Shown: in pieces, positions 55,401 to 64,000 of the stretch
How positions within the stretch are numbered: position 1 is the first letter of the stretch
Layout: each line of letters starts with the position of its first letter
NCBI RefSeq assembly: GCF_000003815.2
Contig: NC_049980.1
Span: forward strand, 26,790,923-26,854,922
DNA from: Branchiostoma floridae
Lineage: Eukaryota; Chordata; Leptocardii; Amphioxiformes; Branchiostomatidae
Length of the DNA stretch: 64,000 nt
Reading direction: 5' to 3'
Program-made: the position numbers and the translations under genes
Notes under the pieces: generated by a model
The model's database searches: none
What the model was told of the DNA's origin: nothing
Seen by the model: only the letters and a program-made list of their open reading frames with translations

Positions 55401-58400
55401 GGAATCAGAAGGATCATCCCATATTCACCTTCATTTATTTGTCTATTTCAATCTTTTTATTACAACTGTGCCTCTGCAATGGCAGCTTATTCTTTTTAAA
55501 GCACCTGTTTTGGTTCGACTGACCATGTGAATAGCTACAGTCAATCCAGGACTAGGTCTGCTAACGGCAAGACAGCAAAACGCAAACTTAATTTGATATC
55601 GATTGGCATGACACCAGGGCTCGTCAATCCACGCTGAACAAGGACGATGGCAGGTATCGACTTCCGTCTGACCTTTGACCCACTTCTGAGGTCACACGAT
55701 CAGTGTGCGTTGAGAAAGTGGGTCAAATTCCTGACAAAGGTCGATGGCTACTTTGCGTTGGATAGAAGCGTGACATTGGCTATTTTCGTCCACGAAAGTT
55801 AATGGGATAGTCCACTTGTGCTGCCTTACGCTAGAGTACAGCCTGTGCTGTATTGTGACTCACCTGTAGGCATTAGTTCCAGTACGAGTTTTGGGTAGGC
55901 AATGTCGGTGCAGCTCACAGGGTTGTTGCAAACTCTTCTGCAGGCTTCCGGGGTCTGACAAGCAATCTCATCTAAGCAAGCACAGTAGAAAAGCATATTT
56001 CATCAAACACGAATCGTCCTTACATTGGATTTCACATGAAGCTTATATTCCTACCTCGCATGTGGAAGGTCGTGGGTTCTATTCTCGTGACGTCATGACG
56101 TCGACTATTTTGGCACACCAACAGGGAGGCAAGCGCAACGCTATTCGCATTTCAGCTCAATAATTTTTGGACATTTAGAGATCTTCAGACCCTCTCAAAT
56201 CAGCTAATATTAAGCGTGAATAGGTAAAAAAAAAGAAGAACAGAGGAATACATAAAACGTGCTGATGAAATAACTAAGAGTCAGGTGAGCCTGTGTTCAC
56301 TTGATCTGCGGTCTACTCCAATGCAAATCAAGGACACCAACATGGCTGCCCGCCTCATTGATATGAGTGTATGAGTAAAGACGATGTATTAACTTACTGG
56401 GGAATAAAGACCTGCTGATCATCCCAGGAAAGATCATCAGGAACATCGGTAGTATCTTCATGTAGGAACACATGATGGCGCCGGCCTTGGCGTGGCACAT
56501 GTTCTTCGCTGCCAGGCATCGTTGAATTATAACCTATTTTTGGAAGAAGCAACAACGAAAGTTCTGTGAAGTAAGGAATGACCTATTAAAGTGCATCGTC
56601 TAGAGTCCGGGTTTAGCAATACAGGGAACGAAACAGCTATATTACTTCCTTGGTTACGCAGATTACGCAAACATTTGAAGAACGGCGCTATGATGATAAT
56701 GAGTATGATGATGATACATGATGAAGACACACACGTTACAGTTCTTATGAGATGGCAGATTTTACGGATATAATTGCAGTTCTCTGTCAGTCTGTCTGTC
56801 TGTCTGTCTGTCTCTTTCTCCGTTGGTGTATTTTTGTCTCTAATTCATAGTCTAAGTGTGATTTCTGTATATTCTGCCAGAGGGGGTCACTAAGTGCATC
56901 CTCTGTATGATCTGTCAGAAGGAGCAGTGCAGTGTGTGCATTTTCCTCCAGGGGGTGCAGTTTAGTTGCTGCATGTTGTACCGCCGACTGGCACCAATGA
57001 GATACAAGCTCTAATTGCAATGATAATGCTACATCTACACAGTCTTACCTGATCAGCGCACCAGTACCAGATGGAGTTGATGGTCATGCCCAGGACGGTT
57101 CCCGGCCAGGGGAAGTCAGAGTTGACGGGGTCACGGAGTAAATGGAAGGAGTCTGCGCGAGGAATGCCGCAGGTGTAGTTGGGATAGTGCTGCACTGTGT
57201 AGTCAGGAATGGACGCCATGTACTTATCCACGAAGGAAGAGAAGCCACCAATCTCGATAAAGGCTGGGGAAAGATTACAAGTTGGATTTTCTTCAAATAT
57301 ATAATGTTCTCCCCAGACCCCAGTACTTTATCATAGATAGTACTTTATCAGAGAAAGTACTGCGAAAAACTTTATGATTCTTGTTTGTGCGTTTTAGTAG
57401 GCACGATAATTGTACATGTAATGAGGTCTAGCAGTGCACGTGGAGTGATTGAAGATTACCAATGCCAATGCGTATTTTGCAGACCCTTTTTGTTGATCAT
57501 AGCGACCACTGGTTGCTCACGTAAGGACCACTGAGTCCAGTATGTGGTCACTTAACGGTTTCCTGTCTGTGAAGAGGGTATCTTTAACAGTTGTAGGGAG
57601 CACATTCTTACCCAGTATCATAAGTATTAAGCATCCGATGAAGAGGATGACAGTCTGGGCCGTGTCTGTGTAAATAACCGCTGCAAGACCACCTGTTGAT
57701 GATAAACCAATGTCAACAATAAGAAATATTTCCTTGCAAAGTTTGAAGAACATAAATATTTTATTGATATTTCACACGTTGTGCTACCGTTACTACCGTT
57801 ACTACAGTTGTAAATCATGTAGAATATATGTATGTACACAGTTCACAACATATATTCTATTAAATAACAAATATGGCTTCCTAATATACCTGTTACAGTG
57901 TAGACCGCAGAAAGTGCCAGAAGGAGCACAATAGCCAGGTAGATGTTCCACCCGAGGGACTGCTGAATGTAGATCGCTCCGGCGTACATATCCACCTTTT
58001 AACGATGTACAAATCAAAGTTTCAACAACACACACCTTTCCAAAAAAGATTATCTGTCATACACTCACCCTAAAACAAATCTAAAATCGGAGATGCATGA
58101 AAAATGTTTAGCAGTTTGACTAGGACAAGTTTGAGCAGTGGTTATTTTGAGAGGAACAGAAAATGTTTAGATAATTATCCATTTTCGTTTACGAAGGATA
58201 TTTAAGTAAACTCTATATATTATTGTGCTATTGGCAGTGTATTCAATAGGGTTTCGTACTCACCTAGATACCAGTCTTTTTAGCTTTACTCCGTTCTCTC
58301 GGCCGTTTCCATGGGTACAGAAGTGACCGAGAGAGTGAAGTCTATAAAGCTAAAACGGCTTGTACGGTACGGTATCACAAGTTGCTTCAAATAACAATGA

Positions 58401-60025
58401 AAGCGTACCGAGATCTTGGTGAAGATGTAGATGAAGAGAACAAGAATGGCGAGGAAAATCTGTAGCCTGTTGCCTCCATAGCGCTTCTTCAGATACTCAG
58501 GCATAGTATATACCTACAGAATAGGTAAAAGAAACTAACATATACCTTTCGGGACGAGTAGGGACAACCCGGAGTGGGCATATAGCGTAGGGTATCTTAA
58601 AAAGTATTACGTTTCACCTCAAACTGAGTATGGACGGTTTACTGCTTTCCTAGCACAGGAAAAATCTTTAGATTTTACGTAGCCCAAAGTCCAAAATTAA
58701 GAGTGAATAATCACTGGTAGCATTTCATTTGACAGTCACCCAGACTTTAATAATAGAGCCTTGGATGGAAACTTTATGATATAACCGTACGCGTACAACA
58801 GCGATGACTTGAAAGAGATCTATTCTTAATGCAGTCCCAGTAATACTGGAGGTATGCAAACATAAGATATGTAGGTGTTCAAAGTATCCAGGTGTTTAAG
58901 ACTTTTTGAGAAGGCCTCGTTGTAACGGTCTCCGGAATTAGGATACCCCATGGAGTCATGAGAGACGTTGCCGTCAATTTGGCTCCCATTCATGATTCAG
59001 TGTGTTGAATTAGACGATATAGAATTGAGCTCACCCCGCCGGCAATGTACACAGGTAGGAACAGCCATGCCATCATCAGCACCACAAGCATTCCCTGTTA
59101 AACAAAAGAGTAACGTTATGTCTAAGATGGATGCCATGTAAACTAACTTGCTACACATGCACTGTAACGTAATTAATTGCTTATGCAGATACATCATGTG
59201 TTAGTCACATCACATAATTATGTCACACGTACACATGTCAACACATATTCAGACGAGGGAAAAAGGATGTTGAAACCCTTACCAACTCTTCATTGGCACG
59301 TGTACCGTGTAGCTTATAAATACAAGAAGGTACCAGAAAAGTATGAGACTGAGCTGTACGTGTATGCTGGATGCTGATATCAAGAAAGAACAGATAGATA
59401 CTTGCTGTAGGTTGTTATTTTTAAAGTTGATTTCGTGACTAAAGATAGAAATACTCACGTTCCACTCGTACCCTCCAACCGCTATCCCCCCGGCAGCCCC
59501 GGACCCGGCCAGGCCCACAAAATGGCCGCTGCCTACATTACTGGAGAACAGGGACGCGCCAACCTGCCAAACGAACAACGGAGTATGGCAGAAGTAAAAC
59601 TACTTATAACTACAGGTTCTTTGTGGACGATGTTGAAGAAACGAAATTTCTTCGTTATTCTCTTTGGTAACGTTACGACAGCATTGGATCTAGCATAAGT
59701 AAAAATCCAATTGTAAAGCTACAGCCTTTCTCCATTCATGATGTGATATACAAACATAGAGGAACTTTTATGTCAATAGATCGATGATAGAAACAGCAAG
59801 TGTGAGATACACATAAGTCATGTAAGTACTTAGTATTAGCCGTAGAAGTCTTCTTTGGCCCATCTGCAAGAAAGCTACCGTAAGTTTGTGAGCAAATGCG
59901 CAAACTTACGAGATTTAATGTCATTATTCTGAATCGTAAAAGGTTCTACTCACAGCCCACCAAACCATGTCTCTGCCGGCCAGGAAATACCCGTCCACAT
60001 TCCCACGGTTGGTCCGGTACATGGA
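52273..60025 (-). CDS. SLC5A9-like: Sodium/sugar cotransporter, SGLT4-like (first exon missing)
   Basis: SLC5 SGLTs use the Na+ gradient to import hexoses across the plasma membrane; human SGLT4 prefers mannose and 1,5-anhydroglucitol. Fourteen exons (right to left, listed individually) join in phase to 1899 nt (632 aa plus stop). Vertebrate SGLT genes typically have about 15, so only exon 1 (N-terminus and TM start) is absent. Family landmarks are [95 protein letters not shown] and a terminal NIN...FLWGFFA. The sugar-site N, H, E, YW, K and Q residues are present and the Na2-site SS is intact. [19 protein letters not shown] and the C-terminal tail favour SGLT4 over SGLT1. Odd points are Val at the Asp454 position of SGLT1 and a long acidic loop in exon 14. 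Confidence 0.93.
52969..53140 (-). CDS. SLC5A9-like: SLC5 exon 14
   Basis: [20 protein letters not shown] followed by a highly acidic Glu/Asp/Lys/Gln run to AEGAPN. It forms the long cytoplasmic loop before the last helix. RLTWWTR matches SGLT4. Confidence 0.93.
53338..53463. repeat. 126-bp stem-loop with ~56-nt imperfect arms
   Basis: CATAAGATAGTAT and its complement bound arms containing GGAGTTTCATT / AATGAAACTCC around a ~15-nt loop. It is MITE-like and lies in the SLC5 intron 56 nt from exon 13. Confidence 0.85.
53519..53734 (-). CDS. SLC5A9-like: SLC5 exon 13
   Basis: 72 codons: [43 protein letters not shown] to [18 protein letters not shown] is shared with the SGLT2/SGLT4 branch. Confidence 0.96.
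54317..54485 (-). CDS. SLC5A9-like: SLC5 exon 12
   Basis: [40 protein letters not shown] to FWKRANEQ. The Gln457 equivalent is present. Asp454 of SGLT1 is Val here. Donor CAG|gttgga is weak. Confidence 0.94.
55180..55330 (-). CDS. SLC5A9-like: SLC5 exon 11
   Basis: [37 protein letters not shown] to ELMIVGR. The SS of LMSSLTS is the Na2 site. Donor AG|gtataa, phase 2. Confidence 0.97.
55864..55971 (-). CDS. SLC5A9-like: SLC5 exon 10
   Basis: [20 protein letters not shown] then [16 protein letters not shown]. The Cys-rich extracellular loop pattern is typical of SGLTs. Confidence 0.95.
56398..56533 (-). CDS. SLC5A9-like: SLC5 exon 9
   Basis: [20 protein letters not shown] to [11 protein letters not shown]. 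The Lys of SYMKILP matches Lys321. Phase 0 to 1. Confidence 0.96.
56783..56813. repeat. (TCTG)n microsatellite
   Basis: About seven TCTG units in the intron between SLC5 exons 8 and 9. Confidence 0.85.
57049..57263 (-). CDS. SLC5A9-like: SLC5 exon 8
   Basis: 215 nt: [15 protein letters not shown], an extracellular NYT sequon, [20 protein letters not shown] and WYWCADQ. The last carries Tyr290/Trp291 equivalents. Confidence 0.96.
57612..57692 (-). CDS. SLC5A9-like: SLC5 exon 7
   Basis: 81 nt: [20 protein letters not shown] to LMILG. It contains the invariant YTD.QT motif. Confidence 0.95.
57890..57995 (-). CDS. SLC5A9-like: SLC5 exon 6
   Basis: [20 protein letters not shown] to SAVYTVTG, phase 0 to 1. 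Donor gtatat is non-canonical after +2 but supported by phase and homology. Confidence 0.93.
58266..58376. repeat. Imperfect stem-loop in SLC5 intron
   Basis: TTTTAGCTTTA...TCTCTCGG at 58278-58302 pairs with CCGAGAGA...TAAAGCTAAAA at 58327-58355, and outer GATACC/GGTATC also pair. It is 33 nt from exon 5. Confidence 0.7.
58409..58513 (-). CDS. SLC5A9-like: SLC5 exon 5
   Basis: 35 codons, [20 protein letters not shown] to YIFTKIS. The MPEYL..R.GG cytoplasmic loop is family-diagnostic. Confidence 0.96.
59035..59094 (-). CDS. SLC5A9-like: SLC5 exon 4
   Basis: 20 codons, [20 protein letters not shown], one membrane helix. Donor gtgagc. Confidence 0.92.
59459..59563 (-). CDS. SLC5A9-like: SLC5 exon 3
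   Basis: 35 codons, [20 protein letters not shown] to GGYEWN. Holds residues equivalent to Asn78, His83 and Glu102 of SGLT1 in the sugar pocket. Confidence 0.96.
59954..60025 (-). CDS. SLC5A9-like: SLC5 exon 2
   Basis: 24 codons, phase 0 at both ends: [20 protein letters not shown] and VWWA. This is the conserved NRG...FLAGR segment. Confidence 0.92.
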
Positions 60026-63000
60026 CTGGAAAACATACATGGTGTTCTGAACGGCTCTGGATGTTATGAATAGGTTAATGCAAACCTAACATTATGATAA
60101 TGTTAAAATCTTTCATGTCATTAAAAACCAGTAAAAGGTAAGAGCTACATGTATGATGAACCTGGACGATCCTCGTATGATGAAGATAATAAAGAGTAGC
60201 TAAATTCAGCACTACAGATGTCTCAGTGTCATCCCCTAAAAGAGTTCGATTTATTGAAAATGACTCTCATATGAAGGACGCAGAGCCAATAGAAGAATAT
60301 CAGTACTTCTTTCAAAAGTACTCAGTTTAGTATGAAAACCCATGTTATTACTTTTCATGAACTTTGAGAAGCATGACTACAAGATCATATTTATGAGATT
60401 GCCTATGGATTATAAGATCCAAAACGTTGACGATGTCAGGTACCGCGCGATATCAAGTGCATAGTATTTTGAGCCTCTAATCGACCACGAAATGGCAACG
60501 TGGCTTGTGTCAATACGCTGGGACATAACTACTCAGACCACCACGCAGAATTTTACAGTAAGTTGCAAGTGTCAACAAGTCCAACGTGACGTGTCGATTA
60601 AACGTACATTCAGATATGAAAAGGTCGTCGTCGGCTACAAGCCATTCCTCTATCTTTAATCTCTAATGTTAACATAGCGCTAAACAGACACTTAACGTTA
60701 TAGCCCGGTAAAACAGACGGTTTGTCAACTCTTACACGTGTGAAACTATGTAATGATTTCCAAGCACCATATAGTCGGAACGTTCTCTGATAGCCGGGAT
60801 TCCCTTGACAACTATCAACGTGCATGTAACAGAAAAGCCAGGCTACTTGGAGATAAAATCTGTGTAATTTTGAAGAGTGTAGGTAGATGGCGTCAATAGA
60901 GGTGGGCATAATGATACTTCGCAGACGAGTAGAAAGAGCCTATTCCATGACTGTTGTTCTTATATTTAATGAGATTTGTCTTTCTAGTAAGCACAAGTAT
61001 GAGAGCTGTGCAACTGTACAATACGGTTTAAAGTGCACAGAAGGAGGAATCTGGCTGTAGATAAATGAGATGTTACATGAGCAATGTAGATTTTTTATCC
61101 TAAATTTTTTTGGACAAAAACATTACTAACGTTATCATAATTCTAAAAAAGACAGGTGAAAATGACAAGAATGATCTACCTGAATTAAAGATGGAGCCGT
61201 ATTAACTTGCAGGATAGTAACGTGCTACTATTAAAAATATCGGAAACTTCCAACGGTTACCAATTTCTCTGTAAATATTAGTCGCCTTGTAGGTCCTAGT
61301 AGTGTAGTAGAATAATCTAGTGTGTATCGACATCTCTTTAGCGACATGTGTTGTTAATCATTTACCCGCCAGGCACGCGAGTCTACGATATTGGGTCACG
61401 CTGTCGCCATACATTTTCGACAACATTGTTATCTTTCGAATTCTCTCAGACAATTTTGTAAGTCTCTACTTCTTAACTGCACCCAGATCTGACTTGCTAA
61501 AAATTGAATGTATAAAAAAAAAAAGATAGTTAGCAAATTTGACCCGAAAAAAAATCCAATGGAATGAGACCGCCACAGTCTTCAATACATGCTGGCAGCC
61601 TGATTCCTGTAGTAAAGCATTCTCGGCTAACAAAGATGAGGATCATATTAGGCATTGTACATCTGACGACAGCTGCTTTACTCTGAGACGACAAACATTA
61701 CAAACTGTAATGGTCTTATTTGGACTCCCCGCATGCAGCTGACCTAAGGATGACCTCTGTACACACACAGCACGATGTAAACTGTCGGACAAAGGTATTT
61801 TGGTACAAAGTTCCAGTAGAAGCATGTGTAGACTCGTCAAAGGTAGGATTTGAAAGAAGGCAAGAACCATACGACATTACGTATTGAAGCCACACACATT
61901 CAGGGTTCGATGAAAGAGCTGGGCTGGGCCCCTGGCCTGTCTACCTGGCCTGTCTACCTGGCCTGGCCATCACGTCAGGCCACCAAGATACCCCCATTCA
62001 TACCCTCAGAAATTCTCAGCCTCTCATCTAGCTGCGCCCTCTAGCAGAATATAGACAAATTGCCGAGAGCATGTACTTACTGCATTGTCAAGCCACCTAC
62101 GAGCAAGATAAACTGATATCATTTCAACGTTACTTGTCTGAATTTAAATTTCTAAGGGTCTGCAAATAGATAAACAACAACATTAAGGGAGATAGAAACG
62201 ACGCTTGTGGTTGATGTTGAGAACAACGATACCATATACACAGTGTAACATTTGATCTAGTGGTAAATGTTATAACAGGCAGTTTGGCCAAACAAAGGAG
62301 GTCATATTTAGGTCACCACGTAACTGCAGGCCTGAGTATGGCAGAAACGGGTGCTGTCAGAGGATTGGACTTTGACTTGACATTTTCCCCTTCACATCAT
62401 CGAAGGTTTGAAGATTGAATATTTAGTCTTCAATGTTCATAACAAGGACTGACTGCTTTAAAACAAGGCTGGAATACAGCGGTTTGTTTTTCATTTAGCA
62501 AATGTTAGTTTAACACACTGCTTTAGGGATCCGATCCCCCAGACAACTCTCTAAGGGAACTAAGTGCCAAGCATGTGACCCCGGTCATCACAGGCGCTCC
62601 ACCTGTCACGTCTCTTTTAATAAACCAGCAACAGGCGCTTGTCCAGGGACAAAATACATGTAGTTGATTGAGAATGAGAGGCATAGTAATTGCTACTCTT
62701 TAGCGCTGTCAGAGAACTCAGCCTGGCCTGTCAGCCCGGCCCCTTGACTGGCCCTTTGAGGAAGTAAAAATATAACTCTGTCTGGGAGGTATTAGGCCTT
62801 TCTACCAGCCAGAAATACAAGTACCACAGTTTGTGTCTTTTTGATCTGTCTTCGACTAGACCGTACAACAAAAAGAGAAGTAATGTTCATGACGTGCTGT
62901 TTAGAGGTAAAACAACACTTTCCTCTCCCAGTCCCCGGAGCCAACAATCTCCACTCATTCCAACACAGAGTTCCCCAGTTGTTTCTCTGACCCCTGTGTG

Positions 63001-64000
63001 ACATCGAGGCCACAGAAATGGCTGGGGAGGGGAAACCCACCAGACCAAGAAACTCTGCTCTTCCGAAAACTTTGTACAGAAAGTACTGGAAAGTCTTGAA
63101 TGACCGACTTGCCTGGTACGATCCTAGATATATAGACAAGAAGAACAGATTGGATTAGGGAAGTAACGTTATACCTGGATGGATTAGATGGAAGCAACTG
63201 CTTGGTTCCCTACTAGACACAGTCCAACACTAGGTACACCAGCACTACCCAAGTTGTCAAAGGTTCCATACAAAGACCACAAGTTCTTCTGAACCATATG
63301 TTCTTCTGAACCAGTCTCGCGCTTTTCTGCTCTTTTCGTCACAGTATTTATCACACTAGTCTGTAGAAAAGTACCATAGTTTGTGTCTTTATTATATATC
63401 TAGGGTGAAGCAACGTTTTCCTTGATTTTTTTGTTTAAACCCCCAACCGTTCTCCAGAGCGCATGTTCCAGCTTCACCATCTTGCCCTTGGGGAGATTCT
63501 GGCTGGAGCAGAAAATCGGGGCACAGCCGCTGAGCGCTAGCCAGAGAGCAACTACTCCTTCCCTGCAAGATTTGGCATCTGGTCCTCACAACCTGCAGTG
63601 TTCTCACACTGTTATCTATATTTTTTTCATAATATTGTTTTGCAATATCAGACTCTAAAAGCCCTTTTTCCATAGTTTTGCATGTAGCATTGTAGGTGGT
63701 AAAGGTTTTAGTTATGACTTTTGTACTGCTGTCTCCTGGTAAAATGCTATACAGGCCTTTTTGTGACAGGAGCCAGTAGAATCTTTAATGGTCTAATGAA
63801 AAATTATGGTCTGTTTCCAGATTGGAGAATGTCATCGGTTATTCTAAAAATAATACGTGTACACCAAATACAATTTAGGATAAGCTACTTTGATCATTCA
63901 GTCTCAATGTATGTATCGCAGGCTAACAGAAACTGTGAATGTAAAAAGAGATGCCAGTATTTGACATTAGGCCATGTTGATTTGATTATATGGATGACAT
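60026..64000. other. SLC5 upstream region or intron 1, no exon recognised
   Basis: AT-rich. I searched the minus strand for the missing SGLT N-terminal exon (a hydrophobic helix ending in Trp before a donor) and did not find it, so exon 1 and the promoter are probably to the right. A 13-bp tandem repeat lies at 61931. Confidence 0.5.
61931..61966. repeat. CCTGGCCTGTCTA tandem repeat
   Basis: Two and two-thirds copies of a 13-bp unit. Confidence 0.9.

Noticed and set aside
62030-62130. ATG...GACAATGCA|gtaagt on the minus strand as SLC5 exon 1
   Set aside because: It reads MISVYLARRWLDNA, with no resemblance to the SGLT N-terminal helix, and its phase is unsupported.

Overview
The window is animal nuclear DNA, most likely from an invertebrate deuterostome, and amphioxus (Branchiostoma) is my best guess. 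The reasons are short coding exons separated by AT-rich introns with GT-AG borders, vertebrate-like orthologues (DCAF7, an SGLT-type SLC5, HYKK), a CUB/LDLa extracellular gene, and 5'-truncated LINE ends, foldback elements and MITEs in introns. The species call is an inference. No operons, CRISPR arrays or RNA genes were found.

Layout. (1) 475-725 (+): terminal coding exon of a hydroxylysine kinase (HYKK) homologue that enters from the left. It is followed by two weak short-gene candidates (1235-1611 and 1677-2090). (2) 5187-14990 (-): complete DCAF7/WDR68 in seven exons. All splice phases agree and the product is 343 aa. Two of its introns hold decayed or alternative copies of its own exons: one exon-7-like cassette and two exon-2-like tandem copies. 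(3) 14991-21177: intergenic, with a 100-N assembly gap. (4) about 21208-48097 (+): a gene built here exon by exon. It has a TATA promoter with an AP-1/MARE cluster, a non-coding first exon, a signal-peptide exon, CUB1 over two exons, an LDL-receptor class A exon, a 42-nt microexon, CUB2 over two exons, a Thr/Pro stalk and a hydrophobic tail (416 aa predicted). Its introns carry LINE remnants, a roughly 1.1-kb degenerate repeat array and a near-perfect 94-bp palindrome. (5) 48098-52272: intergenic, with a hAT-type MITE. (6) 52273-60025 (-): fourteen exons of a sodium/sugar cotransporter closest to SLC5A9/SGLT4. Only the first coding exon is missing. (7) 60026-64000: intron 1 and/or upstream flank of that gene, with no exon recognised.

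The four main genes have unrelated roles: lysine catabolism, a CUL4-DDB1/DYRK-HIPK scaffold, a cell-surface or secreted protein, and sugar uptake. I see no shared system. HYKK and DCAF7 lie tail to tail. DCAF7 and the CUB gene diverge head to head across about 6 kb. The CUB and SLC5 genes converge.

The best leads are the phase-preserving duplicate of DCAF7 exon 7, the exon-2 tandem fossils, the 94-bp palindrome beside a CUB2 exon, the 42-nt phase-symmetric microexon, and the promoter with three TGACTCA and three GCGCGGTT motifs.
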